From Mixia osmundae IAM 14324 (Eukaryota > Basidiomycota > Mixiomycetes > Mixiales > Mixiaceae), in assembly GCF_000708205.1 (NCBI RefSeq), contig NW_014575560.1:1121113-1185112 (forward strand): a stretch of DNA of 64,000 bases, in the 5' to 3' direction. Position 1 is the stretch's first letter. Each line of letters begins with the position of its first letter. This document shows positions 9,547 to 22,295 of this stretch, piece after piece. The notes below the pieces were generated by a model, which was not told the origin of the DNA, did not search any database, and saw nothing but the letters and a program-made list of their open reading frames with translations. The translations under genes and the position numbers were made by a program.

Positions 9547-12500
9547 ATGAGCACGAGTCACTCCTTCACGCTCACTGCTGATGGCGGCGATGCGACGAGC
9601 CAACTTCTGCCAAGTCCCACCCTGCAAAGCGCAGAAGTCTTCCGACCGCCAGGTATGCTGCAGTCGATGACTCACCATCTCTGTTTGACGTCTAACGAGG
9701 GTCTCGCAGATGACAGGATGCCAGATGACACACAGATAGCAACGGCTCCGCTGCGCCGGTTCGTTAGCCCACGAGAAGAGCTGGACACGACGCCCAAGCC
9801 ATCTGGCCGAATACCACTACCCGTGCCTGGCTCGTATGCTCTGTCGCCAGTAGAAGGCACGCCGATGGTGTCGACGTCAGCGATCAACTCCACTATCAGC
9901 TCAGCTGAACCGATGTCCGCGGACTCCGGCGGAGCCAGCGGGAGCCCGCGTGATAGCATGCCTGGATCGAGCTCCAACGCCTCACTCACTCTCTTGACGT
10001 CGCTGTTCAAGGCCATCTCTGGCACTATAGCAGGCGACAATACAGACGCGAGCAAGGTTGTACCAGGCGAGAGGAGCAGCATGCAAGCCAAAGAGCGCGC
10101 AGTCCGTGCGCCTGGTGCAAGATCAGAGCAGACTCCACGGGCATCGCTCGGCGGCAGCACAGGAGGTCAGAGCGTGAGCAGATCAGTTTCATCTGCCGAG
10201 CACAGCGCAGCGACAACGCCCACCGGCACGTCAGCCAAAGCTCCTGGCTCTCCCTTGCGTGCTCGGAAGCTCTCGTACGGTTTTGGCAGCGCTACGGCGA
10301 CTCCGCTCAACCGTGAGACCTCTTCATCTAATTCGTCGCTTGTCGGAGCGCCTGCTGCTGGCTCGCGATCACTTTCACAGAGAGGTCAGTCTCGCGGACG
10401 ACAATCGTCGGGCGCTTTTTCTGGTTTGCCAAGGATCAATATAGGCACCTGGAATCGCAACGACGAAGACGTCAAGCTTGCAGATACTACTACGTCAACG
10501 CCTGACACACCTCAGGAGGGCGCTTTGCTCGCTCGCCGGAAGATGGGCGCCAATGGTCCGGATGCGCCGCTAAGCCAGCCGAATGCCACCACTGGCTTCT
10601 TCAATTTCAATCTCAATCTGGGCTCTGCTCTTAACACGTTAGGACTGAGATCGATAAGCGCATCTCCTGTGCGAAGCTATAGCGGGGGCGACGATTCTAC
10701 CCACCGACTAGATCAACGCGATCGCAGTGGGCGGAACTCGGGTGCAGACGATCAGAGCATTGACATGGACATGGATGAAGCAACGGCCAATGGAACCACA
10801 GCAGAGCACTTCACTCCTATGGTGACGCCTATGCCCCATCATGACGTCGCTACGCCGGGACCTGGCCAACGCGAGAGGCCAAACGCCACGCGTCAGTCAA
10901 GCTATATGGACGCTTCTACTCGATCTGGCCCAGGGCTGCTGACAAGATTGCCTTCTTCCGCTGGCTTCCAGAGAGCGGAAAATAAGGCACGCTTAGACCC
11001 GGTGACGCTGCACAGTATTGCGCGCGCAACAAACGAGCGGGATGCGATCAAAGCTGTGGAGATTCGCGAGGTTCGAGAAAGGCAGCTCAGCGAGGAGCAG
11101 ACGAACGGCGTCGCTGCAGACAAATCGCGACCGAGCGCGCGTCGGCAAGCGTCTGCTTCAGCGATTGATGAGCGACAGCCCTTGTCAACAGCTCTCGAGG
11201 AATCCTCGAGCATGCCGACGCCGTCGTCAGACGGAGCAGAGCCCCGTGTTCGGCAACACTCGCAAAACACTGTCCGCTCCTCACCGAGAGACGAAGATGC
11301 AGCAAGCATAGACGGCTCTACCTATAGTAACACAGCGAAGAAGTAAGCTAGTCGTGCGCCGCGAACAGCGTGACTGAACGTTGAATGCAGTGCGCGGCCT
11401 CGGAAAGCTTCACTCTTATCTCGTATCAGCAAAATTGGTCAGAAGCCAGCGCAGCCCCGCAAATCGCCTCTTGCGCCCATCCAAGACGATCTGAGCGAGA
11501 AGGCAAGGCTGTCTGCAGATTCTTCACCAAGTAAAGGCTCGGATCGGCCACATCCTCCTCCTCTGCAGCGTAACAACAGTAGCCACACAAAAACGCGCTA
11601 TGTCAAAGTGCGAGCAAAAGGGAAACCGCACCGGGACTTTGCCAAGCTCTTCCTCGCACAAGAGATCCGTCTGACTCCGCCAAAATCCGATACGGATAGT
11701 CCTATTCCTGCTAGCCCGATCGACGGCGTTCCTGTCACGCGCAGCATAAGCGCAGATCTGCCGAAACCCTCAATCGGCTCGCATCGCAAACCTAGCGCTC
11801 GCAAGAACGCAGGTGTGATCTCATCATAGCCATATCTGACTCTGTGACTGAGCCGCATGCAGTTTGGACCATGCAATTCTCGAAGCACGGGCATTATCTC
11901 GCAACTGCTGGACAAGACTGCATCGTCAGGATCTGGCCTCTGGCTGGCAGCGCGGGCGATCGAAATTCCCCTATAGACGATTCAGTGTCAAGCGACGGTC
12001 TGTCCGCGACAAGCCCTTCGAGCGCATCTACGCATAGCTGTCGTCCTCGGTCGAACGGTCCGATTGCGAACATGCCTGTCCTTGCAGCCCGGCCAATGCA
12101 CGAGTATCGCGGACATACTGCTGATGTCCTTGATCTAAGCTGGAGCAAGAACGACTTTTTGCTATCCTCTTCGATGGACAAGACTGTTCGATTATGGCAT
12201 ATCTCGCGCAAAGAATGTCTCTGCGTATTCCAGCACCTCGATTTCGTCACCGCCGTCAGATTCCGTATGTGCTGTGAGATTTGTCTTCTCTTGTTACTGA
12301 TCCAGAGGATCAGATCCAAAGGACGACCGGTTCTATTTATCGGGCTCGCTCGACTGCAAGCTACGACTCTGGAACATACCCGAAAAGCGCATTCACGCGT
12401 GGACAGAGCTACCCGATCTGATCACGAGCGTAGCGTTCAGTCACGATGGCAAATTGGCAATGGGCGGCACTTTCGGCGGACGGCTGATCCTCTTCGAGAC

Positions 12501-13299
12501 CGACAGCTTTCGTTATCATGCTTCACTCCATGTCAAAAGCACGAGAGGCAAGAACGCAAAGGGCCACAAGATTACCTCCATCGTCCCTGCACCCAATTCG
12601 GACGACCATCTCCTCGTGACATCGAACGATTCCCGCGTACGACTGTACAGCATTATCGATAACAGCCTCGTCAGCAAATTTAGAGGGCACGAGAACACTT
12701 CTTCGCAGATTCGCGCTAGTTTCAGCGATGATGGCGAGTTCATCATCTGTGGCTCAGAGGATAGACATGTCTATATATGGAACACTGCGGCTGGCATGGT
12801 GGAGGAAGGCAGTCCTGTCAACTGGCTCAATCCAGGCAAGCAAAGGATCGACAAAGGCTCGCTCGAGTACTTCTCTGGCGAGTCAAATATCATGACGTGC
12901 TGCATCTTTGCGCCCGAGAGCACACGGGACCACCTCGCTCAGCTGGGTGATCCCATGTTCTCTGACCAGACGGCTTTCCAGCGAACGAGTACTTTCTCAC
13001 CTGTCTCATCGCGCGACCCAGACTCTAGCTCCAGCCTGTCGCCATCGATGACGCGTTCGAGCACGCAGACGACGCTGAACGGCACGAGCGCGTCCGGTGC
13101 CATCATCGTCTGTGCAGACGATTCCACTGGCGTTTTGCGCATCTATCGAAATTCACCCTTGGACAAGTATACCCTCCTCAACGGCTCCTCACGAAAGGAC
13201 AGCGGCAGCTTCCACGAGACGCCCAACAAGCTCAATTCTCGCAGGAGCAGTGCTTCACCCGGCATCGCCTCTGCCGCACAGTTCACCGATTCCACTTGA
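9547..13299 (+). CDS. WD40-repeat protein, WDR44/DGR2-like
   Basis: About 1182 aa from exons 9547-9652, 9710-11342, 11391-11812, 11863-12264 and 12314-13299. The N-terminal ~600 aa are disordered and Ser/Thr-rich. The region from KVRAKGKPHRDFAKLFLAQE onward matches the conserved pre-WD block of WDR44 and yeast Ymr102c/Dgr2 proteins. It is followed by WD units including DCIVRIWPL, YRGHTADVLDLSWSKNDF, SSSMDKTVRLWHISRKE, and DDRFYLSGSLDCKLRLWNI, which is restored by splicing the intron at 12265-12313. WDR44 binds Rab11 in animals; the fungal role is poorly defined. The first intron (57 nt) is a multiple of three without a stop, so its retention would keep frame. Confidence 0.88.
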
Positions 13300-13486
13300 A
13301 AAGTCAATCAGTCAGTCTTTGCACGTCATGCACCGGAGCATTACCTCTGTTCCCGTCACACGAGTCCGTGCGCTTCTGTGCTTGTGCGTCCCTGTACAAC
13401 ATAATCATTTTGTGTCGAGTTGCAAACGATTGCCCACGACTTGTTTAGCAAATGGAGCATGATGCAATGAGGACGAGCAAAAGCGT

Positions 13487-14085
13487 CTACTTGTCTTTGC
13501 TCGCCTCCTCATCCTCGCCTTCGCCCTCGCCGTCACCGTCCTCGGGCTTGTCCTCTTGCTGGCCGTCTGACTTTTCGTCTGACTTTGCATCCTCTGGCTC
13601 TGGCTCTGGCTCCTCTTCGTCCTTGCTCGTGTCGAGCAGGCCTAAGCTAGAGATGATGCCGCTGCCTACGGCTACTTCTGCCTCTGCCTTTCTACTGGCT
13701 ACCTCCTTCCCCTGGTGTGACAGGTAGGTCTGCTTGATCGTCTGCGCTCTCGCAATCTGGCTCGACGACCCAGCTCAATGGTCTCTGACAAGGGCGTAGT
13801 CAGCTGAGGCTGCGCACCTCTTTCTTGTGGTGCAGGCATTCGAGGTAGTCTTCCTTCTGGGGCAGACAGTCGAGTGGCTCGTCCGCTTGACTGTAGCACT
13901 TTGTAAACTCTGCCACCGAGCGAAGCCTCAATCAACACGAGCCAGGCACGAAGGAGAGCGCAACGTCGACTTGCCCTGCCAGAATGGATGACACCTTGAG
14001 CGGCCGCCTGTGTAGCCAAAGCCAGACTGTAGATGGCTCTGATGAGCGGCCTGGCGGAGCATGACAGTCTCATACTCACCGCCAT
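13487..14085 (-). CDS. NDUFS5: Complex I subunit NDUFS5 (15 kDa, CHCH) with acidic tail
   Basis: Four exons (14080-14085, 13975-14026, 13818-13909, 13487-13756) give 139 aa. It starts MASGFGYTGG; the twin-Cys core includes RCHPFWQEF, KCYSQADEPLDC and DYLECLHHKKEIARA. These form the Cx9C pairs of this intermembrane-space subunit of NADH:ubiquinone oxidoreductase. The first coding exon is only ATGGCG. The second intron (13910-13974) starts gcaagt and so is GC-AG; only its removal joins FWQ to EFTKC. About 60 C-terminal residues, very rich in Glu, Asp and Pro, extend past the usual ~80-100 aa fungal length. Divergent from MED22 with 156 bp between. Confidence 0.9.
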
Positions 14086-14241
14086 GACTGCACAGCCGGG
14101 TCAGTTCAGGTCAGAGTGACTGCCGACTGGCAGACTCGCGACTTTGGCTTTTGACGGTGTCGGTCGGCCTTGCCGGTCATCGTACGAGCTCATCTGCTCA
14201 TCATCTCATCCTCGGCTAGCATCCAGACATAGCCACGATCA

Positions 14242-14801
14242 ATGTCAAGCGCGGGACAGACTCCACTGCGCACAGATGCGCCTCGTCGGACTGCAGCAGC
14301 TCAACAGAGGCTCGGCGCGGCCCATCGCCATGGACAAGGGGAGCAGGAGCAGATCGACTCGGACACTTATCTCGACAAGTTAGAGGAGCTTCTCAATGGC
14401 CGAGTGGACGAGAATGTTGGCAATCTGGCGCGTTCGCTCGGAGAACTCGTCAGGAGTGCTGCTGTGAGCGCCTACGCGATGAAAGCGAGTCCATCGCTGA
14501 CGCAAGCTGGTAGGCTGGTCCCAAGGATAAGTACAAGGTCGCACAAGAAGCGCTCGAGTCTCAGGAACGGGCGGACAGCATGGCAAGCCCGAAGTCGTTG
14601 TGCGAGTGCCGATGCTGACAGAAAACCGCATAGATACGCTCTGTGGAGAATCTGCTCTCACTAACTCACACGCTCAAGATGATCTATCTGCTCTGTGACG
14701 AGCGTACTCTACTTGACATTCAGCAGGCTCGCACCACCGAATTACAATCGGAAATTGACGCCCTGCGCAACGACCTCCAATCGGCGCTCGACGCGCCCTG
14801 A
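14242..14801 (+). CDS. MED22: Mediator subunit 22 (Srb6)
   Basis: 152 aa from exons 14242-14463, 14514-14582 and 14634-14801. The order matches MED22: a short disordered N-terminus, helix ending SLGELVRSAA, then DKYKVAQEALESQERADS, a second helix RSVENLLSLTHTLKMIYLL and a C-terminal coiled coil. MED22 pairs with MED11 in the Mediator head and contacts RNA polymerase II preinitiation components. The second intron (14583-14633) starts gcaagc, giving another GC-AG intron, with GCTGAC as branch site. No GT donor nearby restores the frame. Confidence 0.88.
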
Positions 14802-14940
14802 CATACCCACGCTCGCGGGCTTCGGAGCGACGGACTTCCACCCTACCCGTCACGCACGCGCAGTGACAGAGCGTCATCGTGACCTTGCCCTGCATAGCAA
14901 GCCACAGCAAAGTCCGTGCGCCACTCCGTCCATCGAGGGC

Positions 14941-14946
14941 TATAAA
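14941..14946 (+). promoter_or_regulatory. TATA box candidate for the GPI protein gene
   Basis: TATAAA lies 40 bp upstream of the ATG at 14987 in a GC-rich context. Distance and match suit a TATA-driven, regulated promoter, which would be usual for a cell-surface gene. The assignment rests on the motif alone. Confidence 0.5.
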
Positions 14947-14986
14947 GTCGCTCGCCTGTCTCATGCTCAGCATTCAATCCGACAAG

Positions 14987-15661
14987 ATGAGAGTAGCCAC
15001 TGTCCTGATCGCAAGCTTCATCGGTCTCGCAGCTGCACAGACGGCGACCACAACAGGTGGCAAGACAGCAGATAAGACGACAAAGAAGCCGCCTTCCGCT
15101 AATGATCTCAATCTCGATGCCGTGCCCGGTCAAGCGTCATCGCTAGGTCAATCTGCTGCAGTATCTGCCAGCCCCACAAATTCGACCGGCACCCTCTCGG
15201 GCGGCGCGACGACATCGGGTGCGACTACTTCTCCCCCTGTAAATGTCACGCCTCCCTCTACCGGCGCTGGCGCCGGAACATCCACCGGTCTCTCGGCCAA
15301 CGGTTCTCCTACGACGAGCAGTACAGGCACGTCAAGCATGAGCGGTATGTCCGGCATGAGTGGCATGTCGGGCATGAGCGGTATGACCGGTTCGACTGGC
15401 ACGACGACTGCCAGCTCGGCCTCGCCACCTGCAGGCAATGCACCACCGCCTGCGACGCCCAATACTTCTACGGGCTCGCAGGCGAACAAGCCCAAAGGTA
15501 AGGCATCGTCCAACACTGCGCAAAAGGGAGCTGCCTCGAATGTGGCCATCAGTCTCGGCCTCACTTCGCTCCTGTAAGTACTCCTCTTCCTTCCAGACAG
15601 ATCAGCAATGCTCATAACGAGCCACAGTGCGACAGCAGCTGGTGCATCACTCCTGTTCTAG
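14987..15661 (+). CDS. Secreted GPI-anchored Ser/Thr-rich wall protein with MSG repeats
   Basis: 206 aa from exons 14987-15573 and 15628-15661. The signal peptide is MRVATVLIASFIGLAAAQ. The mature chain is mostly Ser, Thr, Gly and Pro with two possible N-glycosylation sites (NST, NVT). Near residue 120 it carries five Met-Ser-Gly units ending in Met-Thr-Gly, coded by a tandem 9-nt repeat at about 15337-15390. The C-terminus is small residues then a hydrophobic stretch (GLTSLLATAAGASLLF) completed by the last 34-nt exon. This is the architecture of GPI-anchored fungal wall mannoproteins. No catalytic domain is visible. Confidence 0.8.
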
Positions 15662-15675
15662 ACCCATTGCATGCC

Positions 15676-16875
15676 TCACAACAACTTCAGACCTCCTCTG
15701 AGCAGCGTGGCCAGTGACCATTCCACGTTGTAGATATAGCCGTCAATGTCGGGCTCGGCCTTGTGCGCCCAGAACGCTCCTCCAGCGAAGCGGTTGTACC
15801 GTCTCGCTCGTGCGTTGTACAGCTTCTGGAACCATTGCATAGTCTGAGCTTCGTCCGTCTCCATCGAAGGTGGAATGCCGAGGGACCATTCGTTCGCCCA
15901 GATTGGATGCGGACAAGACCAATTCTTCGTGAGATCGTCTGCCAGCAAATCGTCCAGAGTGTCATACTCATTTCAGCGATAGTAAGGATGTGTCGTCAGA
16001 ACGAATGGCAGATCGGGTTCAAAATCGTGCCATGCGCCCCGTATACCGATGAATGCGTCATGACCCATCATCTGCTTTACTGGATTGACTTGCGATTCAG
16101 ATAGGATACGACTGCATGCTCGATAAAACTGCTTGAGTTGGTCGAGATGCGTCCAGTGATGGCGATCGACCTTCTGCGAGCCAACGGACACAATGGGCTC
16201 ATTGGCAACGTCCACGCCTGCTATCCACGATCGAGTCGCAGTAGGCAGCTGGTCCATCCAATTAGAGACGGCTTGTATCGTCCTGACGCCCTTGCTAAAA
16301 TAGGCTTGTTCGAAGAAATGTTTCTCGCCTTGTCGTCCACTCGAGCCATACCCGTTCTGAGAGCCAGGCAAGCCATGTAGGTCAATGACAGAATAGATCG
16401 AGTGTCTGCCGGCAAGTTCGATCAGACCTTGTAACCGCGGCAGCTGTGCGTCAACCAAATACGGCTCGCCCGACATGATCTCGTTGGCGAATGAGCCCCA
16501 AGCCCAGAAGCCTACAGAAATGCGGAGTACATTGATGCCAGCATTGCTGAAACGTCGCAAGTCATCTTCTGTGATCCAAGTGTCCCAGTGCCGCTGCAGT
16601 CGGTCAAAATAGTCACGAGTGCAGCCGAGCTCTTGCGCCATCGAATATTCGTCGGTTGCCTCGAGATCGTCCAGCGCTTGTCCGCCCATCCATGGCTCGA
16701 GAACAAGCCAGTTGCCTATGCCGACGCCTTGTGCGATCATGGTCGTTCAGTCCCATTCTTGTGGGGCCGTAGAAATCTCAAGAGGCTTGATGGATGTGAC
16801 GCGGTGATCGATGCAGAGCGCTGATGCTGCTAGCGTGGTTCCCAAGATACCGGCTACCGCAATACTTGCTCGCAT
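15676..16875 (-). CDS. GH5 beta-glucanase frame interrupted by two in-frame TGA codons
   Basis: One frame of 400 codons encodes a GH5-like enzyme. It starts at 16875 with a signal peptide (MRASIAVAGILGTTLAASA). Conserved blocks are GVGIGNWLVLEPW, the acid/base region VDVANEP, TTHPYY, and the nucleophile-like ANEWSLG, ending near GGLKLL. Codons at 16747-16749 and 15973-15975 are both TGA. The first sits in EWD-TGA-TTMIAQGVG, where relatives have an aromatic residue (W-D-Y/F/W). The second follows HPYYR. Alternatives are a short cytoplasmic form starting at 16740, a 39-nt GC-AG intron over the second TGA, stop readthrough, sequence error, or a decaying gene. The catalytic glutamates are intact. 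Confidence 0.65.
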
Positions 16876-17004
16876 CGCGGCGAGCAGCTGCGAACGATGG
16901 TGAGTCTGGCCTAGGGAGCCGGGCATCTGTAGCTAAGTGCAAGACTGCCGGCTGTTGGGAGGTCCGTGCTCGACCAGTACGCGAGCTTTTGCTTTCGCGG
17001 CAAG

Positions 17005-18979
<1,975 letters not shown>

Positions 18980-19153
18980 CGCCCAGGACAGTATAGCTCT
19001 GCTTCAATCTGACAGCGCCTTGTTGCTGCGCTGTCTGACGAGCCACCATGCCCCGCTGCAGTGACTAAGACAGGGTGCAACTCGAAGCTCGAAGACGGTC
19101 GACTCGAACCGAACGCGACGCGATGGACGAATGACATCAACAGTGTGACAACA

Positions 19154-22145
19154 TTATTGCGCGAGTTCTGCCGCTACAAGGCGCAATACCTCGCCCGTTC
19201 TCAAGCGAGCGTTCGCCGGATCCTTGCTGACCCGTTGCCATGCTTCTGCATGATGTGGTTCTGCCGCAATGCATCGACTGACGACCGACTCTTGCTGCTC
19301 CTGCATCACGAGACGTTAGCGCACGCATGAACGCAGAAACAAAGGCACCCACTTTGCTGCCATGTTGCTGCTCAAACCGAAGGAACCAAGCCCAGACGTC
19401 ACCGAGGTCAGGGTTGGCATTGACGGCGCGTTCGAACCAAGCGCGCGCTTTGTCGAGCTTGCGCTCTGTCCAGAAGAGCCGAGCGACCGTGCAGAGCACG
19501 AGAGGGTCGTTGTTCGACTTCTTCAACGCGTCGACAGACTTTGTCTTGCGTTGAGGCCGCGCCTCCAACCAGACTGACTCCGACCAGAGCAAGCCAGATG
19601 AAGGACATTCTTTCAATGCTAAACGCTTCGCGCATCAGCACATGCTACTACAGTAAATGTCGAGAGACGCACCCTTGGCCATGATCGTCTTTGCTTGCGA
19701 CTCTGCTCCACATCTTTGCTCCAGTCGACAGGACTCGAGCCAGAGCTCCGCATTGTTGGGGTTGTTGTGCCTGGCTCGCTCTAGCAAAGCACGAGACTTG
19801 ATAGCAAGACCAGCTCCTTCTTCTAGTCTCGAAGCGAGCAGCCAGAGCGCAATCGATTTCGGGCATTTCTTCGTTCCAAGCTGATACGCTTCGCGCGCCC
19901 CGCCGACCTCGCCTTGAGAACTGAGGATCTGGCCTTTTATCATGTGAAGCTTGTCCGTCGACGGAAACTTTGTCAGTGCTTCGTTGACCGTGTTGAGTGC
20001 GTCGCTAGGACTGCTGTGCAATCGCTCAAATGCGGCAGCCTTGATCCAGATCTGCAAGGACCCATCAGCGATGATGAGGCGGATTGTGAGAGCGGACGCA
20101 CTCGATCAGTGTTCGCTACTGTCCTGGCCCGAGCCATGAGTTGCCGAGCGGCAGGTAAAGAGTCGTTCTCGGCTTCGAGCTTGACAGCAGCAAGCCAAAT
20201 TTGCTCGGATTCTTTGTTGGCCTTGAAGGCCTCTTCGAGGACATTGCGCGCGCCCGGAACGTCCCCTCCCATCCACTTTTCCTTCGCCGACATGAGCCAC
20301 AGTACCTCTGCCTGTGGGCAAGCTTGCACTGCCCGGTCGAGCAAGGCCAGAAGCGTCTCCCTGTATCGCACGAGGTCAGCTTGCGTTTACCGCGCAAGCT
20401 AGGTTGAGCATACCTCGAGCCGTGCTTTTTCTCGAGATCTGCAGCTCGCCGCCAGAGAGCCTGCTTCTGTGGGAAGACGCGAAGAGCATAAGCCAGCATA
20501 GCTCTCGCTGTAGCAATGTGAGATGTCGCCAGCGCACTCTGGGCATCTTCCACCCATGTCTCCAATCTCTGATCTTCGTCAATGTCCTGATGGATCGTCG
20601 CATTGACGATCGCGCGGGCTGTGAGAAGACTGCCATCTTCTTCGCACCGCAGTGCCTCCTTGATCCACTCTTCCCGAGAGAGCTCGACGCCGGCTTGCCG
20701 CAGTCGCTGACAGCCCATCTGCATGACTGCATCGACACGTTGTTCGTTGGGTATGCTCTCATCGCCCGTCGGAAATTCCTCTTGTAGACGAGCAGCGGCA
20801 ATCCAAATCTCGTGACTCGTAGGAATCGCTCGACGAGCCTTGTTGAGTACTTTGCGAGCATTGTCTGGTGTTTCGACGCGGGCAAGTGTAAGCCACAGCT
20901 CTGTTGAGAGCGGGATGACTTCGACCGCGTGAGAAAGCAGAACCCGGGCATCCGCTACTTCTGTCTCAAGATTGACAGTCTCTTTCCATAATCGAACAGA
21001 ATTGGGAATGTGTTCTAGAGCTTTGCGCAGCACGCGTTTCTTCGACTTGTCGTCTTTCTCCAGATCGACAGCGGCTAGCCAGATCTTGACAGACTGTGGA
21101 ATGTGTTGGACGGCATTGGCGAGTATGACTTTGGCATTGTCGTTCGTGTTGAGTCTTGCTGCTTGAAGCCATACATCCTCACTCTTTGGACATTTCTCAC
21201 AGCCCTCTGCGATGACCTTTCGGGCAGCAACAATTTTGCCGGCTACCTTTTCGAGTTCAGAGGCGGCGATCCAGCCGGGCGCATGCGATGGGTTGGTCTT
21301 GATGAGTGATTGCAGGAGCGTCCTCCCCTTCTTGGTATCGCCAATCTCAGCTTGTGTCTTATGGATGATACTGTCTAGGCTGGTGAGATAGCCTTTGGGA
21401 TCGATGGTGGTCGAGCCAGATACGGAGTCTTTGACCTGATCGAGCTTCATGGACAGCATAGACTTGTTGGCCTGACCGATCTCGACAAAGTTGGCGGCAC
21501 CGGTGCCCGGCTCAGACTCTGTACCGATTGAGGAGTCCACAGCGTTCTTGTCGCGTGACGTGAGCAAGACTGAATCTGGTACGGCGTACATCCTGTCAAA
21601 GGTCTTCTTCCTCTTCTTGCCCGTCAGGTTGCCCACCTCGGGCAAGTTCTCCCATTCTTCTGCAGAGACGGAAGCGAGACCCCTCTTGAGGTCTGCGAAT
21701 TTCTCTTGTATCCTTGGATTCTCCCTGAGATATTTCTCCTCCTCCTCCCGTTCTCTTGCTTCTCGCTTGGCTCGCCGCCGTTCGTCCATGCGAGCATCGA
21801 CGAGCTCGTAGATCTTGTCCGCCTCCTCATCGTCTTTCTCGTAGACCATGCCTGCAAACAGACCTGTCTCTTGCTCTGGATCTTGGTACTGTTCACTGTC
21901 GTCATCGTCCGGCGCCTCTCCCCTTGCTTCCTGAGCTGCCGCAATCGCTTCTGCTGATGGACCCTCGCGTGCCGGTCCGATATCAGAGCGGGTGGTGAAG
22001 CCAGCGGCACTGTACAAGCACGTTAACGTCAGCTTGCTGTCTCCAAGTTTGAAAGACGAGCTCATCACCCTCGTCCGAGACCGGCGACGTAGGCCGGTGG
22101 TGCCTGCATCTTGAGGAATGCATACTTGTCCGAGTTGCCTGCCAT
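19154..22145 (-). CDS. PRP6: Pre-mRNA splicing factor Prp6 (U5/tri-snRNP)
   Basis: Six exons (22069-22145, 20414-22009, 20102-20360, 19673-20051, 19353-19618, 19154-19300) give 907 aa, the usual length. It starts [20 protein letters not shown] and splices into [18 protein letters not shown], the hallmark N-terminal PRP1 domain. A charged segment follows, then roughly 20 HAT/TPR-like repeats to the C-terminus, which ends in the family block with [10 protein letters not shown]. Prp6 bridges U5 and U4/U6 in the tri-snRNP. The gene shares a short divergent promoter with the PRP24/SART3 homologue. Confidence 0.95.
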
Positions 22146-22295
22146 GATGGCCGATCAGGTCGGGCCAATGAGCCTCAAGGGAGTCGAAGGGTGCACGCCA
22201 AACCTGCGCCAAAGCCAAAAAGACGAACCGCGCTTCTCTCAGTTGACGCTGACGCTGACGCTGACTCGAGGCTCTCTTCATCTCTGCTCGCTCAC
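22146..22295. promoter_or_regulatory. 150-bp bidirectional promoter between PRP6 and PRP24/SART3
   Basis: The two start codons are 150 bp apart and face away from each other. Just before the PRP24 ATG, at about 22246-22266, there are tandem GACGCT units (GACGCTGACGCTGACGCTGA). No TATA box is evident, which suits housekeeping genes. Shared regulation is inferred from the geometry only. Confidence 0.5.

Noticed and set aside
14987-16875. Biosynthetic or secretion gene cluster around the GPI protein and GH5 genes
   Set aside because: The neighbours are unrelated housekeeping genes and no shared promoter motif is visible; adjacency looks incidental.
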